The notes under the pieces: generated by a model
What the model saw: the letters and a program-made list of their open reading frames with translations, nothing else
Databases searched by the model: none
Told to the model about the DNA's origin: nothing
Position numbers and translations under genes: made by a program
NCBI GenBank assembly: GCA_003222975.1
Contig: QHXN01000063.1
Span: 1-59,222 of the forward strand
Direction: 5' to 3'
Length of the DNA stretch: 59,222 bases
From: Acidobacteriota bacterium
GTDB lineage: Bacteria; Acidobacteriota; Blastocatellia; Pyrinomonadales; Pyrinomonadaceae
In this document: positions 18,537 to 25,914 of the stretch, in pieces
Layout of the letters: each line of letters begins with the position of its first letter
How positions within the stretch are numbered: the stretch's first letter is position 1

Positions 18537-19229
18537 ATGGTCGGTCGAATGGTTGAGTTTCAGAGCAACGGCGCGACGGCGCGCGGCTACCTCTCCGTCC
18601 CGGAGTCGGGCGAGGGGCCGGGCGTCGTCGTGATTCAGGAGTGGTGGGGACTCGTGCCGCACATCAAATCGGTGGCCGACCGCTTCGCCGCCGAGGGGCT
18701 AGTCGCGCTCGCGCCAGACCTTTACTACGGCGACGTGGCGCGCTCGCCCGACGAGGCGGGCAAGCTGATGATGGCCTTAAACATCGAGCGGACGGAGAAA
18801 GACCTGCGCGGCGCGGTCGAGTACCTCTTGAATCACGAAGCGACGACCGGCGAACGCGTCGGCACGGTCGGCTTTTGCATGGGCGGCGCGCTCTCGCTCT
18901 ACGCCGCGTCGAAGAACGAGCGGGTCGGCGCGTGCGTCGTCTTCTACGGCATCCACCCGAAGGTCGAGCCGGATTTCGAGCACTTGCGCGCGCCCGTGCT
19001 CGGCCTCTTCGCCGAGGAGGATCAGTTCGTGCCGCCCGACTCGGTGCGCGAACTCGAAGCCAACTTGCGCGAGCGCGGCAAGCAGGTCGAGGCGCACACC
19101 TATCCCGGCACCGACCACGCCTTCTTCAACGACACGCGCCCGGAGGTTTATAACGAGAAGGCCGCGCGGGACGCCTGGCGGCGCACGATAGAGTTCTTGC
19201 GCCGTCACCTCGGCAATCAAAAGGGCTGA
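18537..19229 (+). CDS. Dienelactone hydrolase family protein
   Basis: 230 residues, with AGGAGG eleven bases before ATG 18537; ATG 18549 is a possible alternative. It is an alpha/beta hydrolase of the DLH type: the nucleophile Cys lies in GTVGFCMGGALSL, the Asp in AEEDQFVPPDSV and the His in GTDHAFFND, and QEWWGLVPHIKSVADRFA is the family's opening block. There is no signal peptide, so it is cytosolic. Classical members open dienelactone in chloroaromatic degradation, but many homologues are general carboxylesterases. No aromatic-degradation gene is nearby, so the substrate is open. Confidence 0.92.
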   Translation: MVGRMVEFQSNGATARGYLSVPESGEGPGVVVIQEWWGLVPHIKSVADRFAAEGLVALAPDLYYGDVARSPDEAGKLMMALNIERTEKDLRGAVEYLLNHEATTGERVGTVGFCMGGALSLYAASKNERVGACVVFYGIHPKVEPDFEHLRAPVLGLFAEEDQFVPPDSVRELEANLRERGKQVEAHTYPGTDHAFFNDTRPEVYNEKAARDAWRRTIEFLRRHLGNQKG

Positions 19230-19399
19230 CGCGCGCCCGGCCCCTGTCTTCAGAGTGACGGGCTGGCGTTCGCCTGCGCCGCCGAGTCGGGTTGCGCCGG
19301 GCCGCCCGATACCTTAAAACATAAGCGAAGGAGATTCGAGGCGGGCGTCTGCGGCGCTCGGCGCGTGTCGCCGGTCGCCGCGCGGGATTGAGGTAAGGG

Positions 19400-20260
19400 A
19401 TGTTTGTTGAGAGCAAGATCAAGACGAAGCTGCTGCGCCAGATGGGCGAGGCGATCAAGGACTTCCACATGATCGAGGACGGCGACCGCGTGATGGTCTG
19501 CCTCTCCGGCGGCAAGGACAGCTACACGATGCTCGACCTCCTGCTCGACGTGCGGAAGCGCGCGCCCGTCCGCTTCCGTATCCTCGCCGTCAACCTCGAC
19601 CAGAAGCAGCCCGGCTTCCCCGCCGACGTTCTGCCGAACTATTTGAAGGAGCGCGGCGTGCCCTTCCGTGTCGTCGAGCGCGACACCTACTCAATCGTCA
19701 AGCGGCTCGTCCCCGAAGGCAAGACCTACTGTTCCCTGTGTTCGCGCCTGCGCCGCGGCATCCTCTACCGCGTCGCCATCGAGGAGGGCTGCACCAAGAT
19801 CGCGCTCGGCCACCACGCCGACGACATCATCGCCACCTTCCTCCTCAACCTGCTCTTCGTCGGCAAGCTCAAGGCGATGCCGCCCATCCTGCGCTCCGAC
19901 AGCGCGCTCAACACGGTCATCCGCCCCCTCGCCTACTGCCGCGAGTCGGACATCGCGGAGTTCGCCGCGCTGAAAGGGTTCCCCATCATCCCCTGCGACC
20001 TCTGCGGCTCGCAGACTACTCTGAAGCGCGTGCGCGTCAAGCGGCTGGTCGCCGAACTCGAAAAGGAGATACCGCACGTCCGCGCCTCGATGCTGACGGC
20101 CCTCGGTAACGCGCAGCCCTCGCACCTCCTAGACCCGACGCTCTTCGACTTCAAGAACCTGCGCGCCGCCACCGGCGACGTGGAGGCCGAACTCGACGCC
20201 GCCATCGGCCACGCCGAAGAGGAGGCCGCGCCCGCGCTCGTCTCGATTGCGTCCGACTGA
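19400..20260 (+). CDS. ttcA: tRNA 2-thiocytidine synthetase-like protein (TtcA family)
   Basis: 286 residues. The PP-loop [11 protein letters not shown] near 34 binds ATP. Two CxxC pairs are present, CSLC near 112 and CDLC near 198, as in TtcA, where cysteines hold the [4Fe-4S] cluster that activates sulfur. [16 protein letters not shown] is the family's second signature. TtcA thiolates cytidine 32 of certain tRNAs. The length fits the family. Some related proteins in this superfamily thiolate U54 (TtuA) instead, but TtuA has extra zinc fingers not seen here. Confidence 0.88.
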   Translation: MFVESKIKTKLLRQMGEAIKDFHMIEDGDRVMVCLSGGKDSYTMLDLLLDVRKRAPVRFRILAVNLDQKQPGFPADVLPNYLKERGVPFRVVERDTYSIVKRLVPEGKTYCSLCSRLRRGILYRVAIEEGCTKIALGHHADDIIATFLLNLLFVGKLKAMPPILRSDSALNTVIRPLAYCRESDIAEFAALKGFPIIPCDLCGSQTTLKRVRVKRLVAELEKEIPHVRASMLTALGNAQPSHLLDPTLFDFKNLRAATGDVEAELDAAIGHAEEEAAPALVSIASD

Positions 20261-20318
20261 ATGAGCCTTAACCCGTCAACGTCTTCGACGGCTCGAATCT
20301 GAAAAGGAAAAAGAAACT

Positions 20319-20573
20319 GTGAGAATGATTTCAAGAGTTCTGATAGTCGTCGGACTGCTCATCACCGTCGCGGGCAATCTGGCAACCTTCAACGGGGTTC
20401 ACACCGCCGTCAACGGCATGATGAATTCCGCAGAGAACGGCATCGCGTCGGTCGCCACGGGGATGAGTTCCGCGTATTCCTGGAGTCTCATCAGCCTCTT
20501 CGGGTGTTTCATCCTTATCGTCGGGCTAGTCCTCGCCGCCCTCAAATCATCCGCGAAGGCCGCCGCGGTCTGA
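20319..20573 (+). CDS. Small two-helix membrane protein
   Basis: 84 residues. A GTG at 20319 lies eleven bases after AAAGGAAA; ATG 20325 is the alternative. There are two hydrophobic helices, VLIVVGLLITVAGNLATF and the stretch from SLISLFGCFILIVGL to VLAAL, with a polar loop between, so a small inner-membrane protein is likely. No family recognised. It stands alone between ttcA and the H1-tailed protein, on the same strand. Confidence 0.6.
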   Translation: MRMISRVLIVVGLLITVAGNLATFNGVHTAVNGMMNSAENGIASVATGMSSAYSWSLISLFGCFILIVGLVLAALKSSAKAAAV

Positions 20574-20651
20574 GCGCGCAGGGCCGCCGTCGTCCACGCG
20601 CGACGGCGTTTCGCTGTCGCCCGGACTTAAATCGTCCCACTGCTTTATCTG

Positions 20652-21731
20652 ATGGCCGCAACAAAAGTAAAAGCCGGAGCCGCTAAGAAGTCCGCCGGGA
20701 AGTCTGCGAAAGCCGCGGCGTCGAGGAAAACCAAAGCCCCGGCGGCGAAGGCGGCGAAGAAGTCAGCCGCCAGGTCAGCGAAGTCGGCGACCAAAGCAAA
20801 GGCGACAAACGCCAAAACCGCGAGGCCGGCGACCAAAACCAAAGCGGCGAAGGACGTGCCCGACTTCACAGACTTCCCCGCGGGCGTGGTCACGCGCCGC
20901 GACGTGACGCTCTGCCTCGCCTGCATCTTTCGCCTCTTCACCAAACAACTCGGCCTCGCGCCCCGCACGGCCTACAACGAAATCCGCCGCTACGCGCCCA
21001 CGGTCGAAGAACTCACGTCGCGAAACCCGCAGCGCCCCTTCTTCAAGCCTTCGGAGGAGAAGAATCCGCACTGCCCCTACTGCGAAGCGCCGAGGCGCTG
21101 GCACGCGCGCGTCACAGTCCACCGCGTCGAGGGCGGCAAGGCGACGGACGCCGCGCGCCGCGCGCTCGTCCGTACCCTGCCGGCGAAGGACGGGCAGTTT
21201 CAGGTTCACGAGGAGAAGAAGACGGCGCGGCAGGTCTTCTTCGAGTGGCTGGAGCGTCTGGGACAGGAACTTGATTTCGAGGACGACAACGCGTGGATGC
21301 CAGAGGCCGCGCGCGCCTACCTCCAGCGCCGCGAGCCGAAGACCGACTGGGCCGAAGTCTTCGACGGCGCGCGCGCCGTGCGCCGCTCGCACCGGCTCGA
21401 AGAGGGCTGGGAGCGCGAAGGCGCGCGCCTCTTCCTCGCGCCCCCGCTCTACAACGATGTGCTGCTCGTCCAGTACCTGGTGAGCCGCTCGCACCGGCAC
21501 GGCGGGCGCACCTTCGATGGCCGCCTGACGCTCCTCGACTTCGTCCGCCGCATGCGCCACGGCGGCCACCTCGAAGCGCAGGGCATCACCGACCGCGACC
21601 AGTTCGACGTGCTCGAACAACTCGTCGAACACCTCGCCGGCGGCGACGAATCGGCCAAACTCCACTTCATCATTGACCGGCGCGACCTTCTGAATAAAGT
21701 GAAGGACGTTTACGCGCGCCACGCAACGTAG
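20652..21731 (+). CDS. Protein of unknown function with histone-H1-like Lys/Ala tail
   Basis: 359 residues. Residues 1-68 are an AAK/SAKS-type tail almost wholly of Lys, Ala, Thr, Ser and Pro, as in histone H1 and bacterial H1-like proteins, and would bind DNA or RNA without folding. The remainder is globular and includes DVTLCLACIFRLFTKQLGL, a CPYCEAPRRWHARV segment near 142 with one CxxC pair and a nearby His, and a charged C-terminal helical region (DQFDVLEQLVEHLAG, KLHFIIDRRDLLNKVKDVY). I do not recognise the domain. The single CxxC could hold metal with the His or with a second copy. A nucleic-acid role is inferred from the tail only. Confidence 0.75.
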   Translation: MAATKVKAGAAKKSAGKSAKAAASRKTKAPAAKAAKKSAARSAKSATKAKATNAKTARPATKTKAAKDVPDFTDFPAGVVTRRDVTLCLACIFRLFTKQLGLAPRTAYNEIRRYAPTVEELTSRNPQRPFFKPSEEKNPHCPYCEAPRRWHARVTVHRVEGGKATDAARRALVRTLPAKDGQFQVHEEKKTARQVFFEWLERLGQELDFEDDNAWMPEAARAYLQRREPKTDWAEVFDGARAVRRSHRLEEGWEREGARLFLAPPLYNDVLLVQYLVSRSHRHGGRTFDGRLTLLDFVRRMRHGGHLEAQGITDRDQFDVLEQLVEHLAGGDESAKLHFIIDRRDLLNKVKDVYARHAT

Positions 21732-21836
21732 GAAAGGCAAAAGGGCAAAAGGGGAAGAGGGAAAACGGGTAAAAGGAATGAGGCTGCCGCAGCTTTTCTT
21801 TTCCTTTTCGCCTTTTCCCCTCTTTCCCTTTTGCCC
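21731..21836. repeat. Long homopurine/homopyrimidine hairpin 8 (8-bp words)
   Basis: The left arm 21731-21777 is almost all A and G in words near GGGNAAAA (GGGCAAAA, GGGGAAGA, GGGAAAAC, GGGTAAAA). The right arm 21798-21836 is the pyrimidine complement with slips. It starts on the stop codon of the H1-tailed gene and ends seven bases before the ARPP-1 gene end, so it serves two converging genes. Confidence 0.85.
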
Positions 21837-21842
21837 CCTCTC

Positions 21843-23033
21843 TCATCTGTCCATCTTGTTGAAGTGCAGGCGCAAGGGGGCGGCGAGCGAGATGTCGCGC
21901 AGCTCGAAGACTGCGTAACGCGGGTGCTCGGTCTTGACGAGTTGATAGACGCCGGCCTGCGTAGTCGTCGAGATCGTGCCGTCGCGCGCTTCGAGGTAGG
22001 CGCTCGCCTCCTCGACCGTGGGGCGCTTCTCGCTCGTGTTGTCGCCGAGCGCGTCCACGGCGTAGGACTTCAGGAGCTTCGGCCAGTAGCCGGCGAAGAG
22101 CGAGGGGCTGGCGAACAGGTCGGCCCAGACGGGCTGGCCGTTGCGCGCGACGACGACGCCGACGACGCCCGGTTGCAACACCTCACGTTCGAGCGCACGG
22201 ATGTAGTCGTCCAACTGCACGCTCACCTGCTTGTTGGCATAGACCTCCTGGTATGTGCCCGTCGTGTTCTCGGTCTTGAGCTTCTCGTTATTCTTCTGCA
22301 CCTCGCTCCAGACCGCCGTCTGCTCCTTCCTGTCCTGCGCGGCGGCGCGCAGCTTCGGGTGCGCGACCGCGCCGAGGCTGGAGAACCTGGCGGGCGATGA
22401 CGGCGTGACCTCGACCGATTCGGCGACGACGCGCGCGGGCGCGCGTTCAGCCGCGCCGCCTCCGCCTCCGCCGCTGGCGTAGCCCGCGGCGCGCGGCGTC
22501 CAGCGCCCGTGCTCGACGCAGAAGACGCTCAGGGCGACGGGGACGCTGACGGGCGGGATGATCCGATCCTCCTGCACTATTCTGTCCTGCTGGCCGCCGA
22601 CGACCACCTCGCCCGCGACGAGCAGGAGCTTCTTGCCCGAACGGTTGACGAGCGCCAACTCGTTCACCGACGCGCCCTCGTTGTAGCTCACCGCCTGTTG
22701 GTTCGCCACGTTCGCGGCGTTCTGTGCGCCGCGCCTGACACGCGAAGGGCGCGCGGCCTGCGCGCCCTTCTCCGTGATGACGACCGTGCCGCGCTTCGTG
22801 CCCTCGTCGAGCGTGATGTAGGCGTCGGTCGCCGACGCGCCGCGCGCGCGCACGGGGAAGATGGTCAGGTTCTTGTACGAGACCGGCGCGAGCACAGTCC
22901 ACTCGCCGCCTGCCCTCCCCTTCGCGCTCCCGACGTTCAAAGCCTGAGGCGCGGGCAGAAGCGCCGCCGCCGACAAAAGCGCGCACGCGCACAGCGCGAC
23001 CAGAAAAAATCTCGAACCCGGATGGTTAGTCAT
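21843..23033 (-). CDS. Secreted ARPP-1-like domain protein
   Basis: 396 residues from ATG 23033, with GAGGAGG about eight bases upstream. Residues 1-30 look like a signal peptide, though the sequence then runs directly into LNVGSAKG. The central block NRSGKKLLLVAGEVVVGGQ, DRIVQEDRIIPP and SVFCVEHGRW matches the ARPP-1 domain, found with ADP-ribosylglycohydrolase and rhodanese-phosphatase genes in predicted stress systems. No such partner genes are next to it. A Gly-rich stretch (ASGGGGGG) follows, then a helical region with ALEREVLQPGVVGVVVARNG. The function is unknown. Secretion is unusual for a domain otherwise met in cytosolic systems. Confidence 0.7.
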   Translation of the reverse strand: MTNHPGSRFFLVALCACALLSAAALLPAPQALNVGSAKGRAGGEWTVLAPVSYKNLTIFPVRARGASATDAYITLDEGTKRGTVVITEKGAQAARPSRVRRGAQNAANVANQQAVSYNEGASVNELALVNRSGKKLLLVAGEVVVGGQQDRIVQEDRIIPPVSVPVALSVFCVEHGRWTPRAAGYASGGGGGGAAERAPARVVAESVEVTPSSPARFSSLGAVAHPKLRAAAQDRKEQTAVWSEVQKNNEKLKTENTTGTYQEVYANKQVSVQLDDYIRALEREVLQPGVVGVVVARNGQPVWADLFASPSLFAGYWPKLLKSYAVDALGDNTSEKRPTVEEASAYLEARDGTISTTTQAGVYQLVKTEHPRYAVFELRDISLAAPLRLHFNKMDR

Positions 23034-23289
23034 TCGCTTGCCTCCTCAAAGACTGGTCTTGGTTGGCCTTTAGTCCGCGCGCGGGCCTCACGACTGCCGA
23101 AGCGTGGGCACACCGATGCCGTCCGCGCGGCCAGTCCGGGGCTGCTGGCCGCCCCGCGCGATCTTGTTGCTGTAGGGTGAACGCGGCGTCACCGCGATCT
23201 TGCGAGGCGTTCGTCTCTTTGTTGCGACGTGAAGCGTTGAGAGTTGTCCGGCGCGTCGAGGCTATGCGGGTCGCCTTCTCGCTGGCTCG

Positions 23290-23808
23290 TCAAGGGGAGA
23301 CTGTTTTGGTAGCGCCGACCTCTTCGACTTTATCAACAACTATCTTGAAAGCGTAGCGCCCTTCATGGCCGAAGCCGTATTCGTAGCCAATGCTCCTTGC
23401 TTTGAAGAACTTGCCAGTGACTAAAAGCTCGGTCTGTTGAGTCCGCCATCCGTCCGGGCAGCAAAGGCCGCGCGCCTGCTTAAATTTCTCGTATATCTCC
23501 GGCTCGGTCGCCGTCTTCACCGATTCGCCGAACTCCGCCCACACGACATTAGCTGTCCAGTAAGGAGTAGTTTCAATCGCATACTCTTTGCAGGACGAGT
23601 CGAAGTAAGACCACTCAAATCCTACGTTGTATTGCGCGCGAACTCTGATTTCTTTGCCGTCGTAATCTGCGGGCTTGCTCAGTAGAGCGCACAGGCTGAC
23701 CGTGGGAATCTCTGACGAAGGCTGAGGAGCGTTAGCGCGAGAAGATTGACCCTGAGCGTTGATAAGGGTAGTGAGCGTCAGTAACGATAAGGCGATCTTT
23801 GCCAACAT
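23290..23808 (-). CDS. Small secreted protein of unknown function
   Basis: 172 residues from ATG 23808 (MLAKIALSLLTLTTLINAQG), with GAGGA eight bases upstream. The signal peptide ends near residue 20. The mature part has four Cys residues (LCALLSKP, SSCKEY, RGLCCPDGW) and a strand-rich pattern: PADYDGKEIRVRAQYNVG resembles an OB-like fold used in small secreted proteins. Its base composition is visibly less GC-rich than its neighbours (for example ATATCTCC, AATTTCTC runs), which suggests recent acquisition. No family assigned. It neighbours an orphan HicB gene on the same strand. Confidence 0.7.
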   Translation of the reverse strand: MLAKIALSLLTLTTLINAQGQSSRANAPQPSSEIPTVSLCALLSKPADYDGKEIRVRAQYNVGFEWSYFDSSCKEYAIETTPYWTANVVWAEFGESVKTATEPEIYEKFKQARGLCCPDGWRTQQTELLVTGKFFKARSIGYEYGFGHEGRYAFKIVVDKVEEVGATKTVSP

Positions 23809-23834
23809 TGATATGTCCTCAGTTAAGGAGGAGC

Positions 23835-24008
23835 TTAACAATGCTCCGGCTCGCCGTCTTCCAACAACATCCCGATGACCTCCTGCATGTTGCCGTGCAG
23901 CTCGTCGAGCGTGTCGCCCTGGCTATGAGCGCCGGGGAAGCCCGGCACGTAGCCGACATACAAGTCGGTGTCCGCGCACTTCTCAACAACGTAAGTGTAA
24001 ACCTTCAT
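23835..24008 (-). CDS. HicB-like antitoxin, no HicA partner seen
   Basis: 57 residues from ATG 24008 (MKVYTYVVEKCADTD), with GAGGGC about seven bases upstream. LYVGYVPGFPGAHSQGDTLDE followed by LHGNMQEVIGMLLEDGE is the partial RNase H-like fold of HicB. There is no C-terminal DNA-binding domain. A HicA toxin (double-stranded-RNA-binding fold) would be expected just upstream or downstream, but only 45 bp separate this gene from nadE, and the next gene downstream is a secreted protein. It may be a solitary HicB-like protein or the remains of a pair. Confidence 0.82.
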   Translation of the reverse strand: MKVYTYVVEKCADTDLYVGYVPGFPGAHSQGDTLDELHGNMQEVIGMLLEDGEPEHC

Positions 24009-24053
24009 AGTCAAGCCCTCGCGCGAGGACGATAGCATACTTTGAAGGACTCC

Positions 24054-25787
24054 TTAACTCCTTTTCGCCTCGCGCGCGCGCCCTTCGTCGCGCGGGTCGG
24101 GCGTGCGGGAAGTGACAGCGCCTTCGGCTTGAGTCGGCGGCTGGCGGCGGTAGCGGTGCGTGACGGGGCGGCGGCGTCCGATGCCGATGGCGTTGCGCGA
24201 GATGATGAGGGTGGGAGGGAGTTGGCGGCGCTTGAACTCGTTGGCGGGCGACTCGACGCGGTTGAGTATGTCGTAGACGAGCGCGGGGTCGTGGCCTTGG
24301 GCGATGATCTCTTCGGGCGAAGCCTTGCGCTCGAAGTAGAGTTGGAGGATTGGGTCGAGCACGTCGTAGGGCGGAAGACTCTGGTCGTCGAACTGGTCGG
24401 GGGCGAGTTCCGCCGAGGGGCGCTTGTTGATGATGGCCCACGGGACCAACTCGCCTTCGCGGTTGATGTGGCGCGCGAGCGCATAGACCTCGGTCTTGAG
24501 AACGTCGCCGATGACGGCGAGTCCGCCGTTCGTGTCGCCGTAGAGCGTGCAGTAGCCGAGGGCGAGTTCCGACTTGTTGCCGGTCGAAAGCAGCAGACGG
24601 CCCTCGGCGTTCGAGATGGTCATCAGGATGTTGCCGCGCAGGCGCGACTGCAAGTTCTCCGCCGCTAGACTGTCGCCGCCGCGCGAAGGCTTAGTCAATC
24701 CCAACTCTTTCGTCAGCACTCCGAAGGCCGACGTGATGGGCCGCTCGACGACGGGCATGCCGTAGTTCTTGCCCAGAGCGACGGAGTCCTCGACGCTCCC
24801 GCGCGAGGAGAAGGGCGAGGGCATCATCACGCCGAGGACGTTCTCCGCGCCGAGCGCCTCGCACGCGAGCGCCGCGACGACTGCGGAGTCAATGCCGCCC
24901 GATAGTCCGAGCACGGCGCGCTGAAAGCGGTTCTTGCGCGCATAATCTCTGACGCCGAGGACGAGCGCGCGGCGGACGGTCTCGATGTCATCGCCGGGCA
25001 GACACGTCTCGTCGCGCACGCCGCAGTCCAAGTCAACGGTTCCGACGAACTCCTCGAAGGGCGGCGCTTGAAGGATGGTGCGCCCGCGGCAGTCGGTGAC
25101 GAGCGAAGCGCCGTCGAAGATGATGCCGTCGTTGCCGCCGACGAGGTTGACGTAAACCACGGGCAGCCCCGACGCCCGTGAGCGGTGCTCGACCATCGCG
25201 CAGCGCTGCCCCATCTTCGACTTGTTGAAGGGCGACGCGTTCGGCGAGACGATCACGCCAGCGCCCATCTCGATCACTTCGTCCGTCGGGTCGTGCGTGT
25301 AGAGGCGCTCGCGCCAGAACGTCTTGTCGTTCCAGAAGTCCTCGCAGACGACGACGCCGAGTTTTTCTTTGCCTACGTCGAACAGTCGGCGGCGCTCCGC
25401 CGACTGGAAGTAGCGCGGGTCATCGAACACGTCGTACTCAGGCAGCAGGGTCTTGTCGGCGAAGCCGAGCAGTTCGCCGTCGCGGATGACCGCCGCCGAG
25501 TTGAAGAGCTTGCGCCCCTCGGTCGCACCCGTCGGCCTCACCGTGCCGACGACCGCCGTCAGCCCCCGCGTCGCCGGGATGATTTTTTCTAAGGGCTTCA
25601 AGGCCGACTCTACGATGTCGCGGTCGAGGAACCAGTCGAAGGAGGTGTAGCCCTGGACGGAGACTTCGGGGAAGACGACGAGGTCGGACTTCTCCCGCCT
25701 CGCCCGCTCTATGGCGCGCAGGATTTTTTCGGTGTTCCCCTCGAAGTCGCCGTTCGTCGTGTTGATCTGCCCGATGGTGACGCGCAT
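24054..25787 (-). CDS. nadE: Glutamine-dependent NAD+ synthetase
   Basis: 577 residues. The N-terminal nitrilase-type glutaminase (1-250) shows catalytic Glu in VVFPEVSVQGY, Lys in DKTLLPEYDVF and Cys in VVCEDFWND. The synthetase domain (about 280-540) has the PP-loop LGLSGGIDSAVVAAL, then LLLSTGNKSELALGY and CTLYGDTNGGLAVIGD. The enzyme converts nicotinic acid adenine dinucleotide, ATP and glutamine to NAD+, with ammonia passed between domains. It is the last step of NAD synthesis. The C-terminal tail (about 545-577) is Arg-rich and variable. It is a single gene, with a hairpin between it and hyuB. Confidence 0.96.
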   Translation of the reverse strand: MRVTIGQINTTNGDFEGNTEKILRAIERARREKSDLVVFPEVSVQGYTSFDWFLDRDIVESALKPLEKIIPATRGLTAVVGTVRPTGATEGRKLFNSAAVIRDGELLGFADKTLLPEYDVFDDPRYFQSAERRRLFDVGKEKLGVVVCEDFWNDKTFWRERLYTHDPTDEVIEMGAGVIVSPNASPFNKSKMGQRCAMVEHRSRASGLPVVYVNLVGGNDGIIFDGASLVTDCRGRTILQAPPFEEFVGTVDLDCGVRDETCLPGDDIETVRRALVLGVRDYARKNRFQRAVLGLSGGIDSAVVAALACEALGAENVLGVMMPSPFSSRGSVEDSVALGKNYGMPVVERPITSAFGVLTKELGLTKPSRGGDSLAAENLQSRLRGNILMTISNAEGRLLLSTGNKSELALGYCTLYGDTNGGLAVIGDVLKTEVYALARHINREGELVPWAIINKRPSAELAPDQFDDQSLPPYDVLDPILQLYFERKASPEEIIAQGHDPALVYDILNRVESPANEFKRRQLPPTLIISRNAIGIGRRRPVTHRYRRQPPTQAEGAVTSRTPDPRDEGRAREAKRS

Positions 25788-25835
25788 GGCCTGATTTTAT
25801 CATTGATTCACCGGCTCGTTGAATGAAGGAACGAA

Positions 25836-25914
25836 TAAAGGAAATGATGGCTGACGAGTAATAAGAAACAGCGGACTCGATCTCTTATCACTCATCACTT
25901 ATCACTTTCTTTCC
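25836..25914. repeat. Long hairpin 9 overlapping the hyuB stop
   Basis: The right arm holds 7-bp words CTCATCA, CTTATCA, CTTTCTT; the left arm (AAAGGAAATGATGG...AATAAGAAA) pairs imperfectly. The apex is AAGAAAC...ATCTCTT. The right arm encodes the last residues of HyuB (KKVISDE) and its stop codon. Confidence 0.7.

Noticed and set aside
23034..23289. Possible small gene or RNA in the gap after the ARPP-1 gene start
   Set aside because: Open frames here are short, without ribosome sites, and I see no stable conserved fold.
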